Origin: Saururus chinensis
Lineage: Eukaryota; Streptophyta; Magnoliopsida; Piperales; Saururaceae
Length of the DNA stretch: 64,000 nucleotides
Direction of reading: 5' to 3'
NCBI GenBank assembly: GCA_035235625.1
Contig: CP141150.1
Span: 15,364,830-15,428,829 of the forward strand
The notes under the pieces were generated by a model. That model was not told the origin of the DNA and did not search any database. It was given only the letters and a program-made list of their open reading frames with translations. Both the position numbers and the translations under genes were made by a program. Position 1 is the first letter of the stretch. Each line of letters begins with the position of its first letter. Shown here one piece after another: positions 11,140 to 23,045 of this stretch.

Positions 11140-12350
11140 CTAAGTTCCAATAGTGTCCCTAGAGAACTTCTCATGCCTTAGTTGAAAGTATTGACATGAC
11201 AAGTTGAATAACTTACTCTCTACTAATTTGAATGGTTGCACATCTATAATCACAAGCTTTGAAACCACTTTTTTCACCTTTTGTTTGTCATATTTGTGAG
11301 TTGCCACCGTTACTTCCTCCTCACCATCTTCATTATCATCCTTTATAAATGACAATTCTAGTTGAACTTTGGGCTTCACAATTCTTGGACATGATGCAAA
11401 ATGCTTATTTAATTGTATCATAGCTTTTGAGCTAGAGATTTTGATGTAGCCACCATAGTGATTACTAGGGCTGCAAATAATACGCTTGGCCCACAAGCCT
11501 GGTCCACCCTGGCCCGAAAATAAATGGGCTTGGGCCTTAAAAAATAGTTTATAGGCTGACCTTGGCCTTAAATGTAAAATATTATCAATTTTCGAGTTGG
11601 TCCTATGCATGGCAAAAAAATTGTAAAAGCCTGACCCGGCCCACAATAAGAGATGCAATTGTTTCTTGAGTTAATAGCTATATATTTTGGTTGTTACACA
11701 TGAATAGTTCTCTTATCTAATTTGTTATGTCTTATTATCATGGGAACTATCTAGGTGTTAAAACATATGGACCTTTTAGGTACTCTATACCAAATGAAAT
11801 GCAATGATTTTTATTTACCAAATAGAATGCAATGAAGTTTATAACTACTAAGTTTTTAAACTTCTCTTATATTTATTTCTCTACTCAAGATAAAGATTTA
11901 TCATCTCAGATAGTAAAATGCTTGAAGTTAAAAATAATTTATATCACATCTCTTTTAGCTCGAAAGCCCGTGGCCCGGCACGAGCCCTTCCAAATTTCGG
12001 GTTGGGCCAAATTTTTGGTCTTAACTACATGCTTGGGCTAGGACTTGAAAATTTTTTTTTCGGCGGGACCTTATTCTACCCTAGCCCATTAGGGCATGGC
12101 TTGTTTGTAGCCCTATATTTGTTACAATCTTCAGTACCTATCTTCACTTGTGAAAATTTATTCCACTAGAGATTTTTTTTACCTCCCGTTTCACTCGCAT
12201 TTGCATTTTCATTCATCCTTGCTATATTGTCAGACTGACTATCTATGTTTTCCTTATTGACATTCTCAGATGATGTCGATATATTACCAACTTGAGGATC
12301 ATCAATTATTTTCTCATTCTCAACTTGTGAAAATTAAGTTGCCATTCTCT
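11140..12350 (-). pseudogene. hAT-superfamily transposase remnant (BED zinc finger and N-terminal region)
   Basis: Reading leftward, 12350-12117 gives an acidic Asn/Glu/Ser-rich lead-in, then WNKF and EDCNKY; 11467-11140 continues with GGYIKISSSKA, LNKHFASCP, an acidic linker and FKLVESKLFN. This order (BED finger ending in a His/Cys pair, then the PFKLVE helix) is typical of plant RICESLEEPER/ZBED-like hAT transposases. The frame is split by the 649 bp insertion at 11468-12116, has an in-frame TAG before WNKF, and stops at 11140 before the catalytic core. A second diverged copy of the lead-in lies at about 22720-22880. Confidence 0.65.
11468..12116. mobile_element. Non-autonomous hAT-like element inserted in the hAT transposase remnant
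   Basis: The ends are inverted: TAGGGCTGCAAATAA at the left, and TAGGGCTACAAACAA as the reverse complement of the right end. Flanks AATCACTA and AACAAATA (minus-strand reading) could be a worn 8 bp target duplication, since removing one restores the BED-finger frame CNKY-GGY. The interior has GGCCC/GGGCTTGGGCC-type repeats and no transposase. About 190 bp of its left half (11474-11666) occurs inverted inside the 12411-18186 element. Confidence 0.6.
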
Positions 12351-12357
12351 ACATGTC

Positions 12358-12360
<3 letters not shown>

Positions 12361-12389
<29 letters not shown>
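12361..12389. repeat. (GT)n(AT)n microsatellite
   Basis: An uninterrupted run of GT units passing into ATATATA, next to the start of the inverted-repeat element at about 12411. Confidence 0.9.
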
Positions 12390-12574
12390 AGATAGAAGTC
12401 TTTTTTTATATGATCCTAGGCTCACGTGAGATTGTGTGAGCATAGGCATTGTACACTATTAGTGCACAAACTCAGGGGGCAGATTAGTTTATGCCCCCTT
12501 GCATTATTGGAACTCGAGCAACAATTGCATCTCTTATTGTGGGTCGGGCCAGGCTTTTACTATTTTTTTGCCAT

Positions 12575-12904
12575 TGATGTGCCCGATGTAGGCACGATCG
12601 GTACCTAGGAGAATTGTGCAGGGAAAGGGCAGAAGTAAGGAAGAAAGGAGAGAAACTGGAATTCTGTAATTGCATAAAAAACCCAACCAAAAGGAAAGGC
12701 CGCCCCATATAGGAGACGACCACCTAGGGAACTGGGCCACCTGAACCAGACCGGTCCGGTTCTTACAATATAATCTAATTAGTGGGTCGGCTAGCCCGGG
12801 CCACTAACTGAATCAACGCAGTACGACAATAAAGTATTACAATAATGAAGAAATAGTTCAAGGCAATAAAATAATAAAAGAGAGTATGATCCTCGTGCAC
12901 AACA
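12575..12904 (-). repeat. Element A 3' LTR (left in the window)
   Basis: 330 bp, starting TGATGTGCCCGATG and ending GTGCACAACA. It is nearly identical to 17532-17871. In coding sense this is the downstream LTR because the polypurine tract abuts its right side. Confidence 0.93.
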
Positions 12905-12921
12905 CTCCACCACTCTTCCGC
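12905..12921 (-). promoter_or_regulatory. Element A polypurine tract
   Basis: In coding sense GCGGAAGAGTGGTGGAG immediately precedes the 3' LTR. It is the expected primer for plus-strand DNA synthesis. Confidence 0.8.
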
Positions 12922-13013
12922 TAGTCGCCTTGTCCGTAAGGCGACCATGCTGGGTAACGAGCCAAAAAGTCATCCTCAGACATCCACGTAGCATCCTCCA
13001 AAGGCTGACCCTG

Positions 13014-16000
13014 CTAGGAAATTAGAACCTCAGTAACAATGCGACCCGAACGATGGACCCGCCTCTTCTCGAGCACAGATGCAGGAGCTGGGTCGGATGG
13101 CGGAACAGGACACATGAAACACAGGGTGAACCAAGGAGTTAGGCGGCAATGTGAGACGGTAAGCAACCGGACCAACGCGCGCCTCCACATGATAGGGTCC
13201 ATGAAACTGGGGAGCGAGTTTGGAGTGCTCGGGCTGAAACAAAGAAGTCTAGCGCTATGGTAATACGGAAACATAAACCAAATCACCCACTTGGAACTCC
13301 CGATCAGTACGGTGGCCATCATAGAGCTATTTCATCCAGTTTTGAGCTACAACCAAATTCATCTTCAGTTGACGCAAGACCTCATCGCGAGTTTCGAGCA
13401 TATAGTCCACCTCAGCCACCGAAGAGCGATGAGGAACATAAGACAAGATCGTAGGAGGGGGCGACCATACAGCACCTCAAAAGGAGTGAAGCCCGCACGC
13501 GTGTGGTATGCGGTGTTGTAGGACCATTCCGCCCATGGAAGAAGCTGAAGCCAGAGGCGAGGCGTCATTGTAAAACACCAGAGGTACTGCTCCAGACAAC
13601 GATTAACCACTTCCGTCTGCCCATCTGTCTGTGGGTGATAAGCCATGCTCATATGAAGTGAAGTACCTTGTAAAGCAAAGAACTCCCGCCAAAACTGAGA
13701 AATGAAGATACGATCACGATCAGAAACAATAGTGCGGGGCATACCATGCAGCTTCGCCACCTCCCGGACATAGAGGGCAGCCACGGTCTTAGTAGTGAAA
13801 GGATGTCCCAATGCACAGAAATGGGCATACTTCGACAGACGGTCAACCACCACCATGATCACTGACTTGTCGTGCACCAGCGGCAAGGCCTCGACAAAGT
13901 CCATAGAGATATCCTCCCAGACCTTATCAGGAATTGGCAGAGGTTGGAGCAACCCGGCGGGAGAAGTCGTGGCTGCCTTGGCATGTTGACAAATATCACA
14001 AGCGGTCACATACTCATGCACTGCCCGATGAATTCCCAACCATAAGAAACTCTGGCTGACCCTCTTATAGGTGCGGAAAGTCCCCTCGTGACCGGCCACT
14101 AGAGAGTCGTGGAAATGAGAGATAATGTGGCGGTGAAGATCAGCGACAGGGGGAACCCACAACCGGTCCTTCCAAAACAAGAGGTCATCCCGCCAAGCAT
14201 AAAATGGACGGGCTGCAGGATCAATCTGGAGGGTAGCGATCAGAGCTTGTGTCGAAGCATCATCAATGTAGGCCTGCTTCAACTCCTCAATAAACGGACA
14301 GGATAACGTGGAGAAAGTCAAGCAAGACCCCAAGGAAGGTATGCGAGAGAGAGCATCCGCCACTGTGTTCTCCAACCCCTTCTTATAAACAACTGCATAA
14401 TCATAGCCCAGAAGTTTATTGACCCACCGCTGCTGAGAAGGAGTGGACACGTGTTGTTCCAAGAAATACTTCAATGGCTGGTGGTCTATACGAATCAAGA
14501 ACCAACGACCCAACAAGTACGACCGCCACTTAGTAACCGCATGGATGATGGCAAGCATTTCTTTCTCATACACGGACATGGACAAGGAGCGGCCCGCCAG
14601 AGCTTTGCTGAAATATGCAATGGGACGCTCGTCCTGTAAGAGAACCGCCCCCAGCCCTATAGCCAATGCGTCCGTCTCGACCACGAAAGGGTAGCTGAAG
14701 TCAGGCAGAATCAAGACCGGGGCAGAAGCCATGGCCTACTTCAGCCCCTCGAAGGCCTCATGGGCAGCTGCCGTCCAAGCAAATGCCCCCCGTTTAAGCA
14801 GCGCTGTCAGAGGGCGAGCCAACTCCCCATATCTACTAATGAACCGCAGATAGTACCCGGTGAGGCCGAGAAAACCATGGAGTGCCTGAACACTTTGGGG
14901 GGTAGGCCAAGATAGTATGGCAGCCACCTTGGCTGGGTCGGTGGTGACACCATTCCCTGATATAATATGGCCTAAATAATCCACCTGCTGACTGCCAAAA
15001 GAGCACTTCAAACATTTAAGAAACAAAGAGTTGTCTCGTAGAATAGAGAAGACAGAACTGAGGTGTGTCAAGTGCTCCGTCCAGGACCGGCTGTACACCA
15101 AAATATCATCAAAGAATACCAATATATAACGGCGCAGGAAGGGTCGGAAGAGGTCATTCATAAGGCACTGAAATGTGGAGGGGGCATTAGTCAATCCAAA
15201 TGGCATAACCAGGAACTCGAAATGGCCGTCGTGAGTCTGGAAGGCAGTCTTATGCACATCGCCGGCCCTCATTCGGATCTAATGATAACCCGAACGAAGG
15301 TCGAGCTTACTAAAGACTGTGGCACCTGTCAACTCATCTAACAACTCCTCGATCACCGGAATGGGATATTTGTCTTTCACAGTGACGGCATTCAGGGCGC
15401 GGTAATCAACACAGAAATGCCAAGTACCGTCCTTCTTCCGTACAAGCAACACCGGTGACGAGTAGGAACTCGTACTAGGCCTGATAATCCCCGCCTAAAG
15501 CATATCTGCCACCAATCGCTCGATCTCAGATTTTTGAATATGCGGGTACCTATAAGGACGCACATTGGTCGGGGCTGCTCCAGGTGTGATAGTAATCTAA
15601 TGGTCATGAGAGCGGGCAGGAGGGAGACCTTGCGGCTCAGCAAATAAGTCCTGGTGGTTGGTCAATAACTCCTGGAGATCGGCCGGCATGTTGTCCTGAG
15701 ACACCTCCAGGACTGCACGCTGCTGCAACAGGAGCCCTTGGGGGGCGAACCGGAACAAAGTGCTTGAAGGAAGGGTAGAGAGGAGAGTGCCCGGCCGAGA
15801 GCCCTCCAACTGTACGCTCTGCCCCTGGAGCTCAAAATCCATCCACATCTCACAAAAGTTCCAAACGACATCGCCGAGCTCCTGTAGCCACTATACGCCC
15901 AACACAACATCCTCCCCTTTTGTAGGTAATAGGAAGAGATCGGTGACAAATGAGTGGCCCTGAACCGACAAAGTGACCTGCGCACACACCCCATTACTCT

Positions 16001-17501
16001 TGAGGTGCTTGTCATCTCCAATTAGCACGTCAAAGGGTTTTGAATCCGATACTAAACAACCAAGCCGGTGAGCGACCCTGTCATTAATAAAATTGTGAGT
16101 AGAACCACTGTCGATCAAGATAGCTACCTGTTGGCGCTTGAGGTACCCTTGTACTCGCATTGTGCGAGGAGTATATGCCCCAGAAAAAGCATGCACTGAG
16201 ATCTCAGGTAAGACCTCCTCCATCACTGATGGGGTAGAGCCATCGGAACCCTCGTCCACATCGTCAATCTCCTCCACTAGAAGAATGCCCATAACAGAAC
16301 AGCGGTGCCCAGGAACAAATTTCTCATCACATCTAAAGCATAACCCCTTCGAACGGCGTTCTTTCATTTGAGCCAGTGTGAGGCGTCTTACAATCGGACC
16401 TGCGGGAGCAGCTGGCTGGTTGGGGCGACCGGTTACAGAACTGCTAGGGAACGTGGTCAAAGGATTGGTGCTGAGAGCAGACCGGGTCAATGGTCCAAGC
16501 CGCCCTCCCCTGCGCTGTCGGGCCAATTTTTCCTCTTCAATGCGAGCGTGGCGCACCACGTCCCGCATGTTGGCACACGGAAAATACCACATCTCATCTG
16601 AAATTTCTGGCTTGAGGTCGTGCTTGAAGGTGCCCACCAAGGCAGCCACCGGCCACTCTGGCAGCCAGTTGGCCACCTTCATGAATTCAGTATAGTATGC
16701 ACGAACGGCGGTAGTCTAGCGCAGGGATGACAACATCTCATTAAAATCCTGGAACTCATTAGGTCCAAACTGAATGCAGAGTTCGTCAGAAAAGGCCGTC
16801 CATGTAGGGTAGCACACCTCCTTCTCAAAGCTCTGGAACCAAACAGATGTGTCGCCATCAAGGTGAAAGGCTATGATGCGCAAGCGCTCAGCCTCTAAAT
16901 TTGTTCCTTGGTAGGCAAAAAACTTTTCAACCTTATACAACCATTCCACCAGATCATCATCCCCGTTGTAGCGAGGAAATTGAAGGCGAACAAGGCGAGG
17001 TTCAGCGCCCCCTCGTTGTCCCCCACCATGCCTAGGATACTCATCCCACTCCTCCTCAGCATCTTGAAACTGATTGGGAGGGGGTGGCATCATAGGAGCA
17101 TTTTCATGAACACCTGGGGTGCCTCGCATGTCCCAAGTCTGGCGTCTTCCTCCCAGCACTGGCTGGTCAGCGCCATAGTGCGCAGGGTATGGCAAAACTC
17201 CCACATTGACGCCGTCCGGGACTGAGGGTTCAGGAAGGATTGGCTCTGGAGGCTGCGAGGGCCTACCCTTCTCCTGAGTAGCAGCGACTGGTCCAGGAAG
17301 AATTGGGGTGACGCGCGCTGCCTGAAGTTGTACCTTCACGCTGGCCATGTCTGCAGTCAGAGCTTGCACCGCCACGATGAGTTCTGACAGCTTGGCGTCG
17401 CTTGTCGTGGAATTGGCCTTCGAGCTGTCCGTCAGCGTTGGCTCAGGTGCCTCCTTCTCTGAGGGCGCCTCTTGCACAGCAACTTGTTTGCCACGAGCCA
17501 T
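13014..17501 (-). pseudogene. Element A gag-pol (gag, protease, RT, RNase H, integrase)
   Basis: A single frame runs from the Met at 17501 (MARGKQ) to about 13460. Gag ends with a CFRC-x7-H-x-C knuckle (about 16340). Protease LIDSGSTH (~16110), RT FFDDILVYS with both catalytic Asp (~15100), RNase H (ETDALAIG, ~14680) and an integrase HHCC finger and DDE-type core (RDRIF) follow. Stops interrupt it at 16716, 15891, 15597, 15495, 15279, 14736 and, after a one-base deletion in a C run near 13460, at 13327, 13255 and 13249. All are TAG where family members mostly carry Gln. Another shift occurs near 13105; a chromodomain-like DATWMSEDDFLARYP tail follows. Apart from these changes the motifs are well preserved. 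It cannot make a full polyprotein. Confidence 0.92.
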
Positions 17502-17517
17502 GGCCGGGGATCGCAAG

Positions 17518-17531
17518 AGCTCCGATACCAA
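17518..17531 (-). promoter_or_regulatory. Element A primer-binding site
   Basis: In coding sense TTGGTATCGGAGCT directly follows the 5' LTR. It matches the initiator-Met tRNA primer site TGGTATCAGAGC with one mismatch. Confidence 0.85.
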
Positions 17532-17871
17532 TGATGTGCCCGATGCAGGCACGATTGGTACCTAGGAGAATTGCGCAGGGAAAGGGGAGAAGTAAGGAAG
17601 AAAGGAGAGAAATTGGAATTCTGTAATTGCGTAAAAAACCCAACCAAAAGGAAAGGCCGCCCCATATAGGAGACGACCACCTAGGGAACCGGGCCACTTG
17701 AACCAGACCGGTCCGATTCTTACAATATAATCTAATTAGTGGGTCGGCTAGCCCAGGCCACTAACTGAATCAACGCAGTACGACAAGAAAGTATTACAAT
17801 AATCAAGAAATAGTTCAAGGCAATAAAATAATAAAAGAGAGTATGATCCTCGTGCACAATCGTGCACAACA
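17532..17871 (-). repeat. Element A 5' LTR (right in the window)
   Basis: 340 bp, starting TGATGTGCCCGATG and ending GTGCACAACA. It carries a 10 bp tandem duplication (CGTGCACAAT/CGTGCACAAC) absent from the other LTR. Confidence 0.93.
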
Positions 17872-18010
17872 GCCATGCAGAGGACCAACTCAAAAATTGA
17901 TAATATTTTACATTTAAGGCCCAGGTTCGCCTATAAACTATTTTTTAAGGCCCAAGCCCATTTATTTTCGGGCCGGGGTGGACCAGGCTTGTGGGCCAAG
18001 CGTATTATTT

Positions 18011-18063
18011 GCATCCGCTTGTGAGTCTGAAGTTTATATAACCTCGGACTCACAAGCGGATGC
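18011..18063. repeat. 24 bp inverted repeat (hairpin) with a third copy nearby
   Basis: The arms 18011-18034 and 18040-18063 (GCATCCGCTTGTGAGTC core) pair with two mismatches around a 5 bp loop. A third direct copy lies at 18187-18210, just beyond the right arm of the MITE-like element. Confidence 0.8.
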
Positions 18064-18224
18064 ATAGAATCATGAGTCATCAAATCGAGTTTTGACAATG
18101 CAAGGGGGCAAAAACTAATTTGCCCTCTGAGTTTTGTCCGCTGACAGTGTGCAATGCCTATGCTCACACAGACTCACAATGCTTATGCATCCGCTTGTGA
18201 GTCTGAGGTTATACAAACTTTTTC

Positions 18225-18249
18225 TATATATATATATATATATATATAT
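18225..18249. repeat. (TA)n microsatellite
   Basis: A perfect TA run of about 25 bp. From here to about 18560 nothing else is recognised. Confidence 0.9.
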
Positions 18250-18561
18250 CCCTTTCAAATGCATGTAAAGGGATATGTTTTTGTGGTGGCCTAACAATGA
18301 GTGAAGATGAACAATGAGCATGCATCTTCTAGAAAGATAGCATCTTCTTCCTCCTTCGAGTAATTGTTTACTTCACAATGAAACTGAAGAGATAGCGAGT
18401 GTGCATCTTCTTTCTCCCTCAAGTCTTTGTTTTGCTAATAACGAGAAATGGGGAGTTAGGGATTAAGACAACTTAGAGTACTCTTAAGGCTTCTTTTGTG
18501 TAATTGACTTATGGATCTAACTTCTAAGCAATTACCAATTGGGTTAGCGAGGTTGGAAGTG

Positions 18562-21500
18562 GGCTAGGGCCTACATGCAAGTGGGATAAGTTTTAATTAT
18601 GTTATTATTTAATAAGGGCATTTAGATGAATAGGTTATTTAAGGTTATTAGTATTTTTCTTTTAATTAAATTAATGGGCCGCCTGTTAGTGAGTCTACTA
18701 CTTTGTTTATTTAAGTGTAAGGGCTATACGTTAATTTGGGTAATGAATGAATTATTGCCTGACTCTTTTATTTTCTCTTCTTTCCTCTCATGGCGGCTAC
18801 ACTGCTCCCTCTCTCCTTTCCCAACCTTCTTGCACCACTCCCTTCTCCTTCCTTAGCCGCTAGGTTGTTGTGGCCACCAGTATATAGATGGTGTTAAAGC
18901 CCAATTATCTATGGGGCAACAAGAGGAGATGCTCTCAATGGCTCCTCTTTCCTTAGATATGACTCCCAAAAATTATAGTTATGATCAAGGAGGGGGGAAA
19001 GCTTATAATGGCCGTGACGGCATCTATGTTGGCCAAGGTGCCGGCTTAGGCTGACCCAACACCTCTACCATCAAAAATTCAAACATATGTCCTTTTGCCG
19101 CAAAGGGAAACTATTATGGAGGACTTGGCACCCCCGTGACTGGGCACCCCTATCTTTGGGTGTTTGCTCTGATTCGGCTGCCTCATTTGCCTGTTGAACA
19201 CAAACGTTCACCGCTGTTCAGCAGGACCATAGACGAACCTCTGCCGTCCACCGCTACTAAAATTCTGCTGACAAAGACCTATCATGTGGTGCCCTAAAGA
19301 ACAGAGGCTTCTCCCACCGCGATGTTTGCCAAACAGCATGTGGCCGGCCACTTAAGCATGTCGCATGACAGCCCTGTTCGCCTACTCCCAAACGATCAGT
19401 TTGTCCACTTCGGCGCCGCCCACTCCAGCCTCGAAGATGTTCGACCATCTACACCCAGCCAGGTCCCAATCACATCAGCGACGACAAACCTCTTCCGCCA
19501 GAAAGGTGAAGGCATTGTTGGGTCCTTCCCCTGCAACTGGACCAGTACACGACGCATGCTGTTTTTTCGCTGTGCAAGCCCCATCTACAATTTTTTCTTC
19601 ATCACTTCGTCTGCAGATGGGGGAAATCTGTCGGAGGCCTTGCATTAGTCCATGTTACAGCTACCAAAGTAGATCAATCGCTGCCCTGCCAGCTCTTCGA
19701 GTTCGGCATTCCCACCTTCACTCTTGACTGGTCTTTGTTGGTTTTCCTCTGCCACCGATCCTCTATTCGCCAGTGAGAATTGAAGTCGCCTTCTGCCCTT
19801 AGTTGCTGATGACCAAATGGGAAAGATAATCCACACCAAAAATACTGCCATTGTTTCGCATGTTTGGACTCTAGTTTTGGATTTGGAGAGATTTGTGCTC
19901 CTACAACTTCTGCCCATGCTGGTGTTTTTTTGTTCCATCTCGCTGGGGCCAAGCTTTGGGGGAACGCATCCTTTCATCGCCGACAATTAAAGTTGTCTTC
20001 GCAGATTGTTCGGGCTTTTGTGGGAAGCTTTCCACATGCAGATTGCTATGCATGGGATCTCCCAATATCTTGGATTCGCCAACACCTTCATGCTCTGTCC
20101 ACCTTCCCCCGTCTCAGTACAGAACTTCCCTTCTTGGATTTCCTTTCCTTTGCATGCGTGGCTATTGAATTTTCCCTCTCCACTGCCTTTCACATGGTTT
20201 TTGTGGATTCGCCATGTGTTTTAGTCCAAGCAGAATCCCTGATGAAGTTGCCAAGAATTTAGCCCAGATGGACGTTCCTACCAATTGCAGCCATATTTCC
20301 TTCTCAAATCATGTCTTTGGTGATGTTTGCATGCAGTGTTCACTTACTTATGGCCCAGCCCAAATGAGAATATCCAAAGTGATCTGTTGCTCTACAGTGG
20401 AAATTACAGCTCGACACACCTCCAAATTGAGCTTCTTTTAATAACTTTCTCCTCCCAGTGCATAAGAGCAATACTTGAGGGCAGCCATGTAGTTATTAGC
20501 CAAGATGACATGTACAAGTTGTGTAAGAATTCTCTAGACTATGATACATGTAGGGCCCCCATGGGATTGCCTTACAATGACTTTATGTTTGTTCAAGCCG
20601 GCAGGTGCTTCTTTGTACACAGTTATGTGATCAGTTGGCTCCCATGTGGCAGGCGCACCATACCCACCCGGGCCAATTCCTCTATGTAGGCTCCCTTGCT
20701 TGGAGTCTGCATAGACAGGGGGAGAATGAAGTGGGTGGCCGGAGCTACCTCACCCCCATTGTCGTCCGCCTACCGGCTCACCAAATTCTCCTCCTCGCCA
20801 CTCTCTATTGCTACTGGAATGCCCTAACAAGAGCAGGAGAAGATGGTTGCCATGAACCTAGACCATTGGTTTTAAAAAGATCTACAGTATATTGTAAGTT
20901 CTTTATGGGATTTGGGCCTACATGTTACAAGATGATAAACCGCCATGCGGGTGTAAGCCAGACCCACCACCCCTCTTTACATCAAAGCACCTTATCTGGC
21001 GGGTTTGGGTGGGACCTCTTCCTGCATGCACTCCCACCTATACTCCCTCTGTGCCGCATATTTCAGTTGAAACGGGTCTATTGGTGTTCCGTTCCTGTGA
21101 GCCTGAGCTCGTGTTTTGCTGATCACTAGAGACTTGGGTTTAGTTCTGATCTCCTGGGTCTACCCTCTTCACACCTATTTAGGGCCCACTTCTGCTGCCT
21201 ATGCCGATTGTTGGCCTTGGCACTTATATGACCTTTCTGATGAAGTTGTCTAATGCCCTCTGTGGACAATCTTGAGCCACCTTACTGTCCCTTTCGTGAC
21301 CCCGCTTGTTGGAGATTTGCACAGGCAATCCACTTTGTCCTGTGCCCGATAAGTCGTGCCCACTTCATTGATCTACTGCCTCCATCATCTCTAGCCATCC
21401 CTACTGATAACAGTGATGCCATGCTATCTGATTCCATGTTTGTGGTCTTTCTTGCCTTACAAGGCTCTATATCTTCTCCACTACCGTCTATTAACTTCAC

Positions 21501-22044
21501 TTCCGACATGTTTTTTCTGGTTTCTTCACGTCTACTTATGAGTACTAGCTCACTCTCTTATATCTTTCTATTTGTCTGAAGCACAGTTCCGGACTGGTTG
21601 TTCATAGTAGAGTTATGGTGGGCTCGATACTATAAGTTTTAAGCTACCTTGTGGACAAGGTGATGCACAAGCAAAGCATGGTGAAATGTTGTGACCATCC
21701 TAAGGATCTACTACTAGGACCCACATGCTAGTGGGATAAGTTCTAATTATGTTATTGTTCAATAAGGGCATTTAGGTCAATAGGTTGATTATGTTATTAG
21801 TATTTTTCTTTTAATTAAGATAATAGGCCTTAGATGTCTGTTAGTGAACCTACTAGTTTGTCTATTTAAGTGTAAGAGTTAGGCCTTAATTTGGATAGTG
21901 AATAAATTACTATTTAACTCTCTCGTCTTCTCCCCTTTCCTCTCTACCTTTCCCTCTTTCATGACCGTCATGCTGCTCTCTCTCCATTTTCCTAGCCATC
22001 TTGCGCCACTCTCTTCCCCTGCCCTGCTGCTAGGCCGTTGTAGA
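18562..22044. mobile_element. Probable non-autonomous or decayed LTR retrotransposon
   Basis: Two direct repeats of about 330 bp, at roughly 18562-18890 and 21711-22044, share a long series of words: GTGGGATAAGTT, AATAAGGGCATTTAG, TTAGTATTTTTCTTTTAATTA, TATTTAAGTGTAAG and CGTTGTAG/TGTTGTGG near the ends. This arrangement fits a pair of old LTRs around a 2.8 kb interior. The interior holds no clear RT or integrase. A stretch near 19020 (GIYVGQGAGL) faintly recalls the copia protease region, but this is weak. The ends do not show clean TG/CA or a target duplication. Confidence 0.5.
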
Positions 22045-22719
22045 CACAGGTCTACAACAAGGCTGTGAGTTAGGTGTAAACATATTGTTTAAGGTTTAGG
22101 TTGATTTTATAAATAATAAAGAAAATATAGTGATTTTAAAAAAAAATATTGTCACATGCATTATTTAAAAGAAAAGATCAAGACATGTCAGGTCATATGT
22201 GCGTCAGCATACACCCAATGCATCACTCACCATAGGAACAAGATATGTCAAAACTTGCAAGCAAGTGAGTAATACGTACCAATCGTGTAATTTTGTATTT
22301 AGTGCATGAACATGGGCATGCACCAAGAGGATATAAATGAGACTTTCATCTAAATGTAATTTATTAAGTCTATTTTGCAATACTCTTTTCACTTTTCAGC
22401 AGATCATGAGCATGGTAAATGTTAAATAGGGGTGCTTTTCTACTCATTGTCACTGGTGACCACTTTGATCATTTTGTTTGTGCCATCGATTTGGACTCTC
22501 ACTTCCTAGATGCTAAGAATTTAGCCTACTTAGGAGGTATTAGTAAGCACATTACAATTCAATCCTCCAACGACATTGCCTACTATTAAAGAGAATTCAT
22601 TGCTTCTAATTATAAATAATTTAATATGCTCTATAAATTATAGTACAATACCATATAAATTAGGATGGAAATAGGGCAATGTCGCAGTGATTGCATAGCC
22701 AATTGTGTTCCTCTTTTTA

Positions 22720-22880
22720 TAAATCATGTTTTTAGGTTAGGACATCATATTGTCAAATTGACCATCTATGTTTTGTTGATTGACATTCTCATATGATGTC
22801 CATATATTACTAACTTGAGGATCAACCCTTCCCTCATTCTCAACTTTGTGAAGGTTGAGTAGCCATTTGACTCAAAGAAT
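22720..22880 (-). pseudogene. Second copy of the hAT transposase N-terminal lead-in
   Basis: Matches 12215-12350 in shared words such as CTATGTTTT, TTGACATTCTCA, ATGATGTC, ATATTAC and AACTTGAGGATCA. The frame is badly eroded. It shows that the hAT remnant at 11.1-12.4 kb belongs to a repeated family. Confidence 0.5.
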
Positions 22881-22935
22881 AAGTAAACGTTTAAACAATA
22901 AAAAACTAATGAGAGTAGTCTAGATGAAAAAGAAG

Positions 22936-23045
<110 letters not shown>

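Larger units (their letters stand above)
12575..17871 (-). mobile_element. Ty3/gypsy retrotransposon A, complete, nested
   Basis: About 5.3 kb bounded by LTRs beginning TG and ending CA, with the 5 bp target duplication GCCAT at 12570-12574 and 17872-17876. The order in coding sense is LTR, initiator-Met primer site, gag, protease, reverse transcriptase, RNase H, integrase, chromodomain-like tail, polypurine tract, LTR. That order is diagnostic of Ty3/gypsy. The two LTRs differ by about a dozen substitutions and one 10 bp duplication over about 330 bp, so the insertion is fairly recent. Its coding frame is disrupted (see gag-pol). Confidence 0.95.
12411..18186. mobile_element. Inverted-repeat (MITE-like) element split by retrotransposon A
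   Basis: The left arm (about 12415-12507; GTGTGAGCATAGGCATTG, CAGATTAGTTTATGCCCC) is an imperfect reverse complement of the right arm (about 18096-18182; GGGGGCAAAAACTAATTTG, CAATGCCTATGCTCACAC). Between the arms lies an inverted copy of 11474-11666, continuous once element A and one GCCAT are removed (12521-12574 joined to 17877-18012). Without A the element is about 470 bp. A 24 bp hairpin (18011-18063) precedes the right arm. The superfamily is uncertain. Confidence 0.55.
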
